A stretch of DNA of 41,309 bases from Nitrososphaeraceae archaeon (lineage in GTDB: Archaea > Thermoproteota > Nitrososphaeria > Nitrososphaerales > Nitrososphaeraceae). Below are positions 27,072 through 37,106 of this stretch, piece by piece (the first letter of the stretch is position 1; every line of letters starts with the position of its first letter). The notes beneath the pieces are model-generated. The model worked only from the letters and a program-made list of their open reading frames with translations. It did no database searches and was not told where the DNA came from. The stretch is taken from contig JAJPHX010000043.1 of assembly GCA_021325075.1 (NCBI GenBank), positions 1 through 41,309 of the forward strand, written 5' to 3'. The position numbers were made by a program, and so were the translations under genes.

Positions 27072-27150
27072 GCAGCCCATGCCGATAGGCTGGCTTTTAT
27101 ACCTACACGTCACAGGTAATTCTGTGCAGCATTATTCCAATCTTGCACAG

Positions 27151-28383
27151 ATGAACTTTGACGTCTCTAAAGAGCAAAGCAGGTTTTTGCAAAAGGTTGA
27201 AGCCGCATGCAAATCTATCCGCGATTACGAAGAAAAATGCTACCTTGAAGAAAGGCTCAATGACAGGATTGTGCCGGTGTTTGGCAAAATCGGGATGCTC
27301 GGATGCCCAATTTCAACGAAATACGGCGGCCTTGGCTACGACATGCTGACCTATGCTCTGGCAATTGAGAGGATAGGAGAGGAAGGCGCGTCGCTTCGCA
27401 CGTTCTTTTCAGCTCATACGTCAATAGGCCAGCTTGTGCTGCAGGGGTGGGCAGACGAGGAACAAAAAAAGAGGCACCTGCCAGATACTACGAGCGGGAA
27501 GAGCGCGATGGCTTTTGCGCTTACAGAGCCGGCCGCCGGAAGCGACCCGGCCTCTATGACTACAAGGTTTGAAAGAAAGGGAGATATCTATGTGTTAAAG
27601 GGAAAAAAGCACTGGATTGGCAACGGCACATTTGCCGGTGTCATGACCACTTTTGCAAAGGATGCCGCAAGCGGCAAAATTTCTGCATTCATTATAGAGC
27701 GTCATATGTCCGGACTCGGGAGCGAGGAAATGAAAAACAAGATCGGCCTGCTTACCGTCAAAAATGCCGAAGTCTACTTTGACAACTGCATCGTTCCAAA
27801 AGAAAACCTGCTTGGGAAAGAAGGGCAGGGACTAAACATTGCGTATAGCGCGCTGATAGACGGCAGGCTCAGCGTTGCCGCAGGCGCGGTTGGGATAATG
27901 AAAGACTGTCTCAATGAATGCGCCGCACACGCAAAAGCAAGGGAGCAGCACGGCTCGCCTCTTGCCAAGAAGCAGCTGATACAGGAGCACATCGCAAGGA
28001 TAGCCGTCAACATCGTCAGCTCGCGCTGGCTGGTCTACAGGGCGGCTGCGGCAAGGCAAAGGCTACATGAATACGTTGAAAGCATAAAGCAAGAGGAGCG
28101 CGAATGGCTATCAAAGCTTGGCAGGAACAACAGAGAATATTCTGCCCTCAGAAACGAGGCTGATTCGCTTGCAGCAATGGCAAAGTTCCATGCGACCAAC
28201 TGCGCCTTTGAAGCGGCAAACAGGTCAGTCCAGGTATTTGGATCGTTTGGCTACAGAAAGACTGCCAGAGTTGCAAGACACTTCCTTGATTCCCGCGCGA
28301 CTACCATATACGAAGGGGCAAACGAGGTACTCGAGCTAAAGATAGCGTCACAAGTCCTTGGCGACGGCTACAGGGCATACTAG
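27151..28383 (+). CDS. Acyl-CoA dehydrogenase family protein
   Basis: AMAFALTEPAAGSDPASMTTRFERKGDIYVLKGKKHWIGNG, QVFGSFGYRKTARVARHFLDSRATTIYEGANEVLELKIA; start trimmed to MNFDVSKEQ. Confidence 0.93.
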   Translation: MNFDVSKEQSRFLQKVEAACKSIRDYEEKCYLEERLNDRIVPVFGKIGMLGCPISTKYGGLGYDMLTYALAIERIGEEGASLRTFFSAHTSIGQLVLQGWADEEQKKRHLPDTTSGKSAMAFALTEPAAGSDPASMTTRFERKGDIYVLKGKKHWIGNGTFAGVMTTFAKDAASGKISAFIIERHMSGLGSEEMKNKIGLLTVKNAEVYFDNCIVPKENLLGKEGQGLNIAYSALIDGRLSVAAGAVGIMKDCLNECAAHAKAREQHGSPLAKKQLIQEHIARIAVNIVSSRWLVYRAAAARQRLHEYVESIKQEEREWLSKLGRNNREYSALRNEADSLAAMAKFHATNCAFEAANRSVQVFGSFGYRKTARVARHFLDSRATTIYEGANEVLELKIASQVLGDGYRAY

Positions 28384-29621
28384 CCAGATGACAGCACGTC
28401 TTCCATCAACTCCAGCCCCTCCTGCACTTCTTCCTCTGTTATCACGAGAGGAGGTATCACCCGCATCGCCTTCTGTCCCGCGGGCAGTAACAACAGACCT
28501 TTCTTGAATGCCCGCGTTAATTTTTCGTCTCTAACTTGTTTTGTGTTAAATTCAATTCCTATCATAAGCCCGAGGCCCCTGACGCCAACTATGCTATTGC
28601 TCTTTTGCTTTAGGTCATCAAGCCCTTTTCTGAGCCTTACACCCATGGCAGATGCGTTGTCAAGTAGTTTGTCTTTCTTGATGACTTCAATAGATTTGGC
28701 GCCAACTGCCATGTCAATCCTGCTGCCTCCACCCCACGTGCTAGAGAGCGCGCCCTGCTCGCCGGGTTCTAGCCTGCTATCATAAGCGGTCATTCCCACC
28801 TGCAAGGCTTTGGCCGCGCTCATTATGTCTGGCCTGACGCCATAGTGCTCAAATGCCCACCACTTGCCTGTCCTTCCCATCCCAGACTGCACCTCATCCA
28901 AGATCAGTGGAACACCGTACTTGTCGGCGCAGTGCCTGAGGTTCTGTATAAACCGCCTGCTTGCGATGTTGTAACCACCTTCTCCCTGCACCACCTCGCT
29001 CAGGATGAATGCGACCTTGCTCTCATTGAGAAGTTTTTCAACCACATCTATCTCTGGGTCATCGTCAGAAGTACAGAACTTGATCCGCATTACTGGAAGC
29101 TCGGGATACCCTTTCTTTTGCACCGGCTTGCTGAAGGTGAAGCTGAGTGCCCCAAGCGTCCTGCCGTGGAAGGCGTTGACGCAGGAAATGCCAGGCAACA
29201 TTGATGGCGTGTCTGTGGATATTTTCCTGTACGCTATCTTGATCGCATTCTCGACTGCTTCCGCACCGCTGTTTATGAAAAATGTCTTGAACCCTTCGGG
29301 AAGTATCGACACGGTTTGTGATGATAGCTCGGCATGCTCCTTACAGTAAAAGTCTTGGCCAGCAATCTTGTGGGCGCCGTTCTTTGATAATTCTGCCAGA
29401 ACTCTCATTATCTCCGGATGCGAGTACCCCAGCGGGCAGGCGCCGATATTTGAGGTAAAATCAAGAAACGAGTTCCCGTCAACATCCTGCAGTGTGCACC
29501 CGCTCCCATCTGCAATCACAAGCGGATAGGTAAACGTGGAATCGTAGCAATTCTTTTTCACAATGTCGATTGTGCGTTTGGCGTTTGGACCAGGCGGCTC
29601 TGAGACAATCCTGCTTTTCAT
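28380..29621 (-). CDS. Class III PLP-dependent aminotransferase (GABA/lysine/acetylornithine type)
   Basis: FINSGAEAVENAIKIAYR, FHGRTLGALSFT, VPLILDEVQSGMGRTGKWWAFEHYGVRPDIMSAAKAL, GVRGLGLMIGIEF. Confidence 0.92.
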   Translation of the reverse strand: MKSRIVSEPPGPNAKRTIDIVKKNCYDSTFTYPLVIADGSGCTLQDVDGNSFLDFTSNIGACPLGYSHPEIMRVLAELSKNGAHKIAGQDFYCKEHAELSSQTVSILPEGFKTFFINSGAEAVENAIKIAYRKISTDTPSMLPGISCVNAFHGRTLGALSFTFSKPVQKKGYPELPVMRIKFCTSDDDPEIDVVEKLLNESKVAFILSEVVQGEGGYNIASRRFIQNLRHCADKYGVPLILDEVQSGMGRTGKWWAFEHYGVRPDIMSAAKALQVGMTAYDSRLEPGEQGALSSTWGGGSRIDMAVGAKSIEVIKKDKLLDNASAMGVRLRKGLDDLKQKSNSIVGVRGLGLMIGIEFNTKQVRDEKLTRAFKKGLLLLPAGQKAMRVIPPLVITEEEVQEGLELMEDVLSSG

Positions 29622-29686
29622 ACCAACAGGTAGCCTGCGCCCGTATTAACCATAACTCGCGTGATACTGATAACCGAAAATGTATC

Positions 29687-29938
29687 CTACCGGCGATCGG
29701 GCTGTTGCTCAAGCCGCCTATAGAACTCTGTCATTACGAGAGAAGCGCCATTACCTAGTATGGTAGTCAGGGCTTTTTCTATCTTCTTTACAGGCGGGCA
29801 GTCCCTAGCAAGCGAAATGCCAAATTCACTTCTGAGGCACGACAGGAGAGTCTTCTTTGAGGGCTCTCCTAGCAATGTCAGGCTTTGCTCGAATGCCCGC
29901 CTCTTGCGCATGCAATCGATAGCGTCTTGCCTCGACAA
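29687..29938 (-). CDS. Hypothetical protein
   Basis: 83-aa helical ORF MSRQDAIDCMRKRRAFEQSLTLLGEPSKKTLLSCLRSEFG... Confidence 0.55.
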   Translation of the reverse strand: MSRQDAIDCMRKRRAFEQSLTLLGEPSKKTLLSCLRSEFGISLARDCPPVKKIEKALTTILGNGASLVMTEFYRRLEQQPDRR

Positions 29939-30005
29939 CTGCGATACTAGCTGGGCTGCACGTATTTAGGAATAGAGCTAAAAGTTTTAACCCTTTGCTT
30001 ACAAG

Positions 30006-30440
30006 TTATAGTCCCGGTTGATTTCTTGTCGCCAGTACAACGTTGATTTCTTGCGCAGTATTATCGTGAATTACCTTCAATTTTACGTTATCTCCTATAT
30101 TTTTTGTAGCCAAGATGGCATAAAGGTCTCCGGATGTCTTGACCTCTTTGTCATCCGCGCCGATAATTATGTCTCCAATGATCAGCGCCTGTTCCCCGTT
30201 TACAACAGTACGTTCGACACCTTTTATGCCTGCCCTCCCGGCGGGGCTGCCGGGCTCAACAGTAATGACAAGAATGCCGTAAGGGTTCTCCAAGTTTAGT
30301 TGCTGGGCAATATCTGGTGTAATGCTCCTGCCCTGCTCAATGCCTAGCCACGGCTTGGACATTGAGATATATGCAAATGAACCGCCTATTACCAGTGCTA
30401 GCAAGACAAACGAGACTGTTGTGCTGACAGGGCTGTGCAC
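30006..30440 (-). CDS. Membrane-anchored PDZ domain protein (no protease domain)
   Basis: N-terminal TM; GILVITVEPGSPAGRAGIKG...IIIGDIIIGADDKEVKTSGDLYAIL. Confidence 0.9.
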   Translation of the reverse strand: MHSPVSTTVSFVLLALVIGGSFAYISMSKPWLGIEQGRSITPDIAQQLNLENPYGILVITVEPGSPAGRAGIKGVERTVVNGEQALIIGDIIIGADDKEVKTSGDLYAILATKNIGDNVKLKVIHDNTAQEINVVLATRNQPGL

Positions 30441-30480
30441 TGGCTCTTATTTTAAAGGATGGGGCAATAATCTTTTCGAC

Positions 30481-30885
30481 TCATATGGTGCCGTATTTTG
30501 GTAGCGGAGTCTTGCATGCCCTGCATCCAAACATCGCCACTTTGGTGTCATGTTTTATTATGTTAGTATCGCCTATGACAAGTCGCCCTTCGCTCTCGGC
30601 AATCCGCATCTTCTCGATATCGCTTTCCTGAATTCCATAAATGATTGGAATTATGGTTACTAGTCTGCCGCACTTGTCGCAATAACCCTGAGAAACCTGC
30701 CGAGGGCTTTTGGCATGATAAGCGGAATGGAACCTTTCTGCCTCTTCTTTTGTCATCTTAAAGATATCGACTAGCCGGTAGTTTATCCTATAATACAGGA
30801 GGTCGCCCTCGTCATGCTCATTTCCCTTCAGGAATGAGGCGTGCAGCTCTTTTAGCAACCTGGCAACTTCCGCTTCTCTGTCCAT
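30481..30885 (-). CDS. Hypothetical protein with two CxxC motifs
   Basis: CDKCGRLV...FGCRACKTPL. Confidence 0.65.
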   Translation of the reverse strand: MDREAEVARLLKELHASFLKGNEHDEGDLLYYRINYRLVDIFKMTKEEAERFHSAYHAKSPRQVSQGYCDKCGRLVTIIPIIYGIQESDIEKMRIAESEGRLVIGDTNIIKHDTKVAMFGCRACKTPLPKYGTI

Positions 30886-30917
30886 ATTTAGCGAGCCTCG
30901 GCGATCCTATAGAAGTT

Positions 30918-31466
30918 TTACTGCACGAGCCCTGATTCGACATCGCCTACCAGATCTTCATAGTGGTCTCTTGTCCTGCCAAGCTCTTTTAGCTTCGCTT
31001 CTTCAGACTGAGCGAGGTCTTTATTGACCTGCTCTGCCTTACTCTGAAGAATCATGTCAGCCATCATGAAAAGCCGGTGATTCTCTTTTGCGAGGTGCAG
31101 CGCCACGTGGTCTACGTAGTCCTTGATGTCTACGACAAGCGCATCGGGACTTCCGGATTTGAGGTAGCTCTTTGCAGACTCTTCCAGTTTTGAAGTCAAC
31201 TGCTTTGTCACCTCATGCTCAAACAACATCCTTGCTATTGGGCCGCCTTCTCTTGGCATACCGCTTTTCTCAAGTGCCGGGAAAAGCGAATCTTCTTCCT
31301 TGCCGTGGTGGCACACTATCGTAAAGTTCTTGGTAAAATCTATTATTTGGTCAAGAATCGGGGCAGGGATTGCCTTGCCGCTCTTCAGCAACGCGGAAGT
31401 GATGTCAAGTGCCTTTAACATCTTTTCAATTAGATGGTGATCCTTGCGCAGCGATTCTGTTGACAT
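30918..31466 (-). CDS. Hemerythrin-domain protein
   Basis: LRKDHHLIEKML, VCHHGKEEDSLFP, LFEHEV, HLAKENHRLF. Confidence 0.92.
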   Translation of the reverse strand: MSTESLRKDHHLIEKMLKALDITSALLKSGKAIPAPILDQIIDFTKNFTIVCHHGKEEDSLFPALEKSGMPREGGPIARMLFEHEVTKQLTSKLEESAKSYLKSGSPDALVVDIKDYVDHVALHLAKENHRLFMMADMILQSKAEQVNKDLAQSEEAKLKELGRTRDHYEDLVGDVESGLVQ

Positions 31467-31544
31467 TGCAGAAAAACATCAGAACAAGATAATTTATTCC
31501 TTGTAGGCGATAAGCTTATTCAATTCCATGTACCTGTATCATGC

Positions 31545-31892
31545 ATGCTGTTTCTTGTAATAGATACCGTAAAGCTGGAATTCATAGAGCCGGAGCTTGC
31601 AGTGGCGCAGATGAAGATGCTGCAGCAGACATTTGGAATATATCGAGACTTGAAGGAGCAGGGCAAGCTGAAGTTTGTGTACGCATTGGCAGACTCGCCG
31701 GGCGGTATTATGGTGCTTGACGTTGCATCAAATGATGAGCTCCAGCAGACTCTATTTCTGCTACCGTCCATGCCACTTGTCAACAGGACCGTCAGGCCGC
31801 TGACAGAGATGAAATCTGTTGAAGAGCTCATTAGCGAGCTCGAACCAATAGTAAGCTCTATGCCTGAAAAGAGCAAAGAAAAGGCCGGTTAA
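31545..31892 (+). CDS. Hypothetical, muconolactone-isomerase/dimeric alpha-beta-barrel-like protein
   Basis: LEQG-type KEQGKLKFVYALADSPGGIMVLDVASNDELQQTLFLLPSMPLVNRTVRPLTE. Confidence 0.65.
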   Translation: MLFLVIDTVKLEFIEPELAVAQMKMLQQTFGIYRDLKEQGKLKFVYALADSPGGIMVLDVASNDELQQTLFLLPSMPLVNRTVRPLTEMKSVEELISELEPIVSSMPEKSKEKAG

Positions 31893-32010
31893 AACCATTG
31901 ATCTAATTATGAGTATCCGGATATGCCCTTCAGGTTTGAGCAGCAGAAGTTTCTACTTGCCTAGCATAAGGGTTTATAGGTACCAGTTGCGTTAGAAAGA
32001 ACTACCTCTA

Positions 32011-32988
32011 ATGCAAGCGTCAATTGTATGCTCTGCATGCAGAAACGAGGTTGTGGTAACGGATCACGAATGCGGAGAGGTCATTTGCACTCGCTGCGGC
32101 ATCGTAATTGACAGGGTAGAAAGTCCCGCAATCCAAGAATGGCGCGCATTCACAGTTGACGAATTTTATCGCAAGAGCAGAACGGGCAGCCCGACTTCAC
32201 TCGCGCGCTATAACAAAGGTCTTCTTACCTCGATAGGGAACAGGGACTCTAAAGGAAACAGTTTTGGCGGCAGAATCGACAGAATAAGGATATGGGATTT
32301 CAGGATACAGGCTGCAAATGACAGAAGCCTCAAGCAGGCATTGCCCGAGCTTGACCGCATGCATGAAAACCTAGGTCTTCCCGACCCGATCGTCGAAAAG
32401 TCTGCCTACTTTTACAGAAAGGCAAGCAGGATGGGCCTGATAAAGGGCCGGACCGTGTCTTCTATCCTTGCCGCTTCTATCTACCTTGCGTGCAGAGAGC
32501 TTGAAACCCCAAGGACACTGAGCGAGATCGCGGCCGCATGCAGCGTTCCTAGGAAAAAAGTTTCCCGTGACTACAGGCTGCTTGTACAAATCTTTGACCC
32601 AAAAGTTCCTGCAGTAGATCACATAATGTGCATAACAAGGATTGCAAACAAGGCTGGCGTAAGCGAAAAGACGAAGAGGATGGCAATCAGAATCATGCGC
32701 GAGATTATTACTATGCAGATATCTGCCGGCAAGGGCCCAATGGGCATAGCTGCCACTGTCCTTTACATAGCATGCCTCAATTCCGGCGAAGCCAAGACAC
32801 AAAAAGACCTTTCAATAATTGCAGGTGTTACTGAAGTGACGATCAGGAATCGCTACAGCGAGCTAAAGAAATACCTACAGCACTTCGCCAAGTCGTCTTC
32901 AATTGCGATGGCAATATTCATGGTAATACTCCAGTCTCCGATCTTTATCAATTCAGCAAGACACGCGACTACAGTATTTCTACACTAA
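32011..32988 (+). CDS. tfb: Transcription initiation factor TFB (TFIIB homolog)
   Basis: Zinc ribbon CSACRNEVVVTDHECGEVICTRCGIVID, two cyclin-like repeats (SILAASIYLACRELETPRTLSEIA; GIAATVLYIACLNSGEAKTQKDLSIIAGVTEVTIRNRY). Confidence 0.95.
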   Translation: MQASIVCSACRNEVVVTDHECGEVICTRCGIVIDRVESPAIQEWRAFTVDEFYRKSRTGSPTSLARYNKGLLTSIGNRDSKGNSFGGRIDRIRIWDFRIQAANDRSLKQALPELDRMHENLGLPDPIVEKSAYFYRKASRMGLIKGRTVSSILAASIYLACRELETPRTLSEIAAACSVPRKKVSRDYRLLVQIFDPKVPAVDHIMCITRIANKAGVSEKTKRMAIRIMREIITMQISAGKGPMGIAATVLYIACLNSGEAKTQKDLSIIAGVTEVTIRNRYSELKKYLQHFAKSSSIAMAIFMVILQSPIFINSARHATTVFLH

Positions 32989-33048
32989 CTATCTCGGCAT
33001 TTAGAAAAGAACTCCACAAGCGATAATAGCGATGTGCAGCTGGCAAAC

Positions 33049-33195
33049 ATGATAGCAATGATGCCCTCTGCATCGGTAATTGACCTGAGCATCGCAGGTC
33101 TAGTAGTAGCGTTTTCGTCTGGTATGACTTATGGGATCATACAATGGTTCAGGCGCATAAAAGAAAGAAGAGTATCTAAAGCTGAATCTTTCTAA
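33049..33195 (+). CDS. 48-aa single-TM small protein; not in the ORF track
   Basis: MIAMMPSASVIDLSIAGLVVAFSSGMTYGIIQWFRRIKERRVSKAESF*. Confidence 0.45.
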   Translation: MIAMMPSASVIDLSIAGLVVAFSSGMTYGIIQWFRRIKERRVSKAESF

Positions 33196-33227
33196 AGGCC
33201 CTTGACTCCTTCTGCCATGCTGGGCGG

Positions 33228-33542
33228 TCAAGCGGCCCTCTCTGTTGCTGGTTTGCTTAGCTGTGCAAGAAGTTTTGTCATGCTCCGGTAATGCGATAGG
33301 AATTCATGCCCTCTTTCTGTCGTCCGAAACCTCATGTCCGTAGATTCTTCTAGCAAGCCTAGCTCAACCAAATGCCACAAGTAGAATTTTAACATCTGAT
33401 GACTCAGGTTGGCTTTGTACATTACCTTGGTTTTCTTGTTCCAGGAGCCGCACAAAGAAAGGATGTCTGCGATAATATCAATAGTGCCTCGTGCACCCCT
33501 CCTGAACATTCCAGTGTAACTATAGTCGTGATTGATGGACAA
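33228..33542 (-). CDS. Winged helix-turn-helix protein (ArnR1-like/HTH_45-like)
   Basis: RGTIDIIADILSLCGSWNKKTKVMYKANLSHQMLKFYLWHLVELGLLEE...RFRTTERGHEFLSHY. Confidence 0.82.
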   Translation of the reverse strand: MSINHDYSYTGMFRRGARGTIDIIADILSLCGSWNKKTKVMYKANLSHQMLKFYLWHLVELGLLEESTDMRFRTTERGHEFLSHYRSMTKLLAQLSKPATERAA

Positions 33543-33652
33543 AAACTACTCCCCTATTTATGCAAGAGATAAACTGCATCTAATTTAAGGTCGATATACT
33601 ACAGACACTAGAGTGAACCATTATCACTTTATTCTAGGGTAAGACTATAGAG

Positions 33653-34087
33653 TCAAAAATCATATGGGCTATGTGGCTGCCATTTTTTACCTGAAATGTT
33701 CTTCTTTTCTACATAAGTAATAACTCTAAACCAAACCAAGTACACCAACGTTCCTACCAGAAAGAGACGCGAATAAGGTTCCATGACAAAGGAAGTGAGT
33801 TTGTTGTCAAAAGAGTCCCAGTATCCTACAAATGGCAGGTCATGATAGGGCCATTTCTTATGCTCGATTAAGAAAGCTCCCAGAACCTCTTTGTTGCACT
33901 GGAATGCAAGCTCGTTTGTGCCGTTGATACTTGAGCAAGAGTTGACCGTGGTGGTTGAAAGCCAGAAGGATATGGCAATTGCAACGCTTGCATAGGTGGC
34001 AAACCTTTTCCTTGTTAAAATGGACTCCGGATTCACTTGTTGCATTATCCTAGAGCTCGATATCACAATTTGTTTGTAGTAAATCAT
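33653..34087 (-). CDS. Hypothetical membrane protein with two TM segments
   Basis: Start trimmed to MIYYKQI to avoid overlap with the MFS gene; two hydrophobic segments flank an extracytoplasmic loop. Confidence 0.6.
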   Translation of the reverse strand: MIYYKQIVISSSRIMQQVNPESILTRKRFATYASVAIAISFWLSTTTVNSCSSINGTNELAFQCNKEVLGAFLIEHKKWPYHDLPFVGYWDSFDNKLTSFVMEPYSRLFLVGTLVYLVWFRVITYVEKKNISGKKWQPHSPYDF

Positions 34088-34098
34088 ACTAAATGCTT

Positions 34099-35358
34099 CT
34101 AAATCTTGCATTTTACTTCTGAGCGAAGGATCAGAAACGAGACAATGCCAAGAATGGCTCCTGTTGAGCCAAAGGCGACTGACCAAGAAAGATAGCTGCC
34201 GCTGAGCGCCGAGATAAGGTAGCCAACAAAAAGCGGCCCGAGGATCAAACCCAAATCGCCTATCATCCTGTTAAAGCCAATTCCACGCGTGACATGCGAA
34301 TGTACTCCTCGGACTGCCCTGCTGGTCTGGCTTTCTTTTCTTCTCCTTACCTTTTGTTCTATCTGCTCGGCAGCCCATGCAATGGATTGACCAAAGAACC
34401 CTGAAGCGATCCCAAGCAGGGTAATGATGACTAGCAGCTGGATCATTGTTGAAGCTAGCGGGATGATGGCTACAAGCACAGCCGAAAACAGGATTGCGGC
34501 GAACAGCGGCTTTTGCATACCATATGCTTGGGTGAGCCTACCAGAGAAGAACGAGGTGGCAAGGTTGGCAACAGATGCCATGGTGAGCATAATGCCTACG
34601 TCAAATACCGACAGTGCAAGGTTTCCATATGCAAACAACGGCATGCCAGTAGTATAGATCCCGGATCGAAGAAATGCAAAGCCAAAGGTGGCGATGCCTG
34701 CCGTGTTAAGATAGGTTGTGACCTTGGCTTGGCTGTTGCCTGCGGCTTCCTGATGATGACCTACAATGTTCCGGACGTCTAGCCTGCCGCGATAGATGAG
34801 GATTGATATCACAAACAGGGCTGCCAGCATAAAGCCTGCAAAGGCAAAATACGGCGCATTATATCCGAGAAACACTGCAATGGGCGCTCCGACAATTGGC
34901 CCGGTAATGGGACCAAGCATGAGTATCGACTGGTAGGTCCCGATGTTTGTTCCTCGCTTTGACGCTTCTGATGAGAGAAGTACAAACGCTATGGCTGCGC
35001 TGACATAGATGGACGAGCCGATGCCTTCCACTATCCTTGCAGACAAGAGTATCCAGTAGCTTGGTGCAAAGCCGGCAAGCGTTGAAGATCCTATCAGAAC
35101 TCCGAGCCCAAGGACCATTGTCCTTTTGATGCCAAGCCTGTCAGCAAGAAAGCCGGCAGGCACGTCGAAAACAAGCCGGCCAATGGCAAAGCCGGCGATC
35201 ACCGCGCCTACCAGAAACTCGTTTGCCCCAAGTCCCTGCTTGGCGTAGAGCGTTAGCGAGGGAGCGACCATGCTGGAGCCCATCATGACGATAAGTGACA
35301 CTAGGGAAAGTGCCACTATGCTTGGCTGTATGCGCAGATGATCGTTTAGTTTGAACAT
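34099..35358 (-). CDS. Major facilitator superfamily transporter
   Basis: 12-TM pattern; VFDVPAGFLADRLGIKRTMVLGLGVLIGSS motif A. Confidence 0.93.
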   Translation of the reverse strand: MFKLNDHLRIQPSIVALSLVSLIVMMGSSMVAPSLTLYAKQGLGANEFLVGAVIAGFAIGRLVFDVPAGFLADRLGIKRTMVLGLGVLIGSSTLAGFAPSYWILLSARIVEGIGSSIYVSAAIAFVLLSSEASKRGTNIGTYQSILMLGPITGPIVGAPIAVFLGYNAPYFAFAGFMLAALFVISILIYRGRLDVRNIVGHHQEAAGNSQAKVTTYLNTAGIATFGFAFLRSGIYTTGMPLFAYGNLALSVFDVGIMLTMASVANLATSFFSGRLTQAYGMQKPLFAAILFSAVLVAIIPLASTMIQLLVIITLLGIASGFFGQSIAWAAEQIEQKVRRRKESQTSRAVRGVHSHVTRGIGFNRMIGDLGLILGPLFVGYLISALSGSYLSWSVAFGSTGAILGIVSFLILRSEVKCKI

Positions 35359-35513
35359 TTTGCTACCAGCATGAAATCGTGAGAGGCCGCAGCACTATCA
35401 TCATGCATCTTTCCTAATTTATCTGTGTATGTAATTGTACCAAAAGAGCTTCAAGTATTATTGAAAAGCAAGCAACAAATAGTATATGTTGAACTGCAGG
35501 TAGTACTGATCAA

Positions 35514-36173
35514 TTGAACCTGTCATGGTACATCAAGACCAAGCGATTCCAGTACCTTTACAGGATTTACGAGCAGACCGGCGGCGACCCTTGCAGAATT
35601 TGCAAGCAGTATGCCACTGGCAGGGGAATTGGCTTTGACACCGAGCTAACGGATTTTGTGGTCGCTGATCTCCGGGATAAGGGGCTAGTCATGTTTGCAA
35701 AGCAGGATCAAGGCGATGTTCCAGACTTTGACCTGAAAATATCTATTACAGAAAAGGGCATCGAGGAAATCAGGACTGCCACTCAAAAGCCTCATTCTCC
35801 GACACAATACTTTCCCGCCCAGTCAATAAAGTTTGCAAGTAAAGAAACAAAAATGCCTCCAAACTATCCTTTCAATTCCAGAGAATCTGGTGTTATTGCC
35901 GACGGAGCTCTTATAGAAAGCATCCATGCCCATGTTGTAAAAAAGACAACAGCCAACATCGAACAGTTCAGCTTGGAGTCGAATGAAAAGAAAGAGCTCT
36001 TGGCGGAGATCCAGACTGTACAAGCTCAATTGGCTTCGCCAAATCCAAAAGCCAGAATTGTGGCTTACGCCCTTGCCTCCGCAAAATCAATACTGGAAAA
36101 CGAGAAAGCGATGTCTGCCCCGGCGTTCATCATAATACACAATATTATCAGCGCTCTTCATTCATTATCCTAG
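35514..36173 (+). CDS. Hypothetical protein with N-terminal winged-helix-like region
   Basis: LTDFVVADLRDKGLVMFAKQ...ISITEKGIEEIR; C-terminal helical region. Confidence 0.6.
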   Translation: MNLSWYIKTKRFQYLYRIYEQTGGDPCRICKQYATGRGIGFDTELTDFVVADLRDKGLVMFAKQDQGDVPDFDLKISITEKGIEEIRTATQKPHSPTQYFPAQSIKFASKETKMPPNYPFNSRESGVIADGALIESIHAHVVKKTTANIEQFSLESNEKKELLAEIQTVQAQLASPNPKARIVAYALASAKSILENEKAMSAPAFIIIHNIISALHSLS

Positions 36174-36899
36174 AGAAACTTCGACTCGTACTCCTGTAGC
36201 ATCGCTGTTTTCTTCATTTGGTGAGAAGTTTTGCGTACTGTTTGAAGATGAGCTATCAGTACTGTTACTGGTCGTGGTTCCATTGCCAGTATCATTTTGC
36301 TGTGTCTGTGAAGCTGTGTTACTTTCGATCGATGGTATTTCATGGCTTGTAACATTCTCAAAGGGGGCAGGTGTTGTAGTAGAGCTTTCATCTTTGTGGT
36401 TGGTGTTCACCAAAATTCTGTCAGAAAAGACTAACGGCTCTGATGGAGGCGGAGGCTGCTTTTGTTCAGAATGTTGCTTTAGATTATTAAAGCGTTCTTG
36501 GCTATCATTGACATATTTTCCAGATACTGAGCTCCATGGAAAATCCTTGATAGCCATCAGCTCTTGTTTTGCATCCGACATAGCACTTGTATTCCCTTCT
36601 TGTGGTTGCAAAGTGGAATTCGCAATGGTATTGCTTGGTTCCTTATCAAACACATCTCTGGAAATGACTGTCGCCACACTAGAGGTTTCTGGCGCAGGAA
36701 CAGTAACACCATGTTGATGGCCGGTGTCAGCCGGCGATGGCGCGGATGACTGTGCAAACAATGCGCCGTGCGATGCGAAATATGCCACTGCCAAAGCCAC
36801 ACCTACAAAAATGGCAATGATTGCAATGCCGACGCCCTGTCCGTTTAGCACTCCGCTTGAGCGATTGCCATTATTGTCGTCAGGCATGGCCATCAACAC
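36165..36899 (-). CDS. Membrane-anchored Ser/Thr/Asn/Gln-rich hypothetical protein
   Basis: N-terminal TM AIIAIFVGVALAVAYFASHGALFA, low-complexity exterior with many sequons. Confidence 0.75.
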   Translation of the reverse strand: MLMAMPDDNNGNRSSGVLNGQGVGIAIIAIFVGVALAVAYFASHGALFAQSSAPSPADTGHQHGVTVPAPETSSVATVISRDVFDKEPSNTIANSTLQPQEGNTSAMSDAKQELMAIKDFPWSSVSGKYVNDSQERFNNLKQHSEQKQPPPPSEPLVFSDRILVNTNHKDESSTTTPAPFENVTSHEIPSIESNTASQTQQNDTGNGTTTSNSTDSSSSNSTQNFSPNEENSDATGVRVEVSLG

Positions 36900-37106
36900 A
36901 TAGGGTTACTTATGGTTAAAATCAGGTTTCTATTCAGGCACCATAACATTCTTAGCTTCTCTCAGCCAAGAGTGGCAATGCAGAGGGATAAGCCGCAATT
37001 CGTGATAAAATCAGGAATCAGTTGCCCATGAATTTTTAATGGAGCTGTCCGTATGGCAGCCTCGGCAGGCAATTCTTTAATACCATCCCATTTTGTTATC
37101 AATAAC

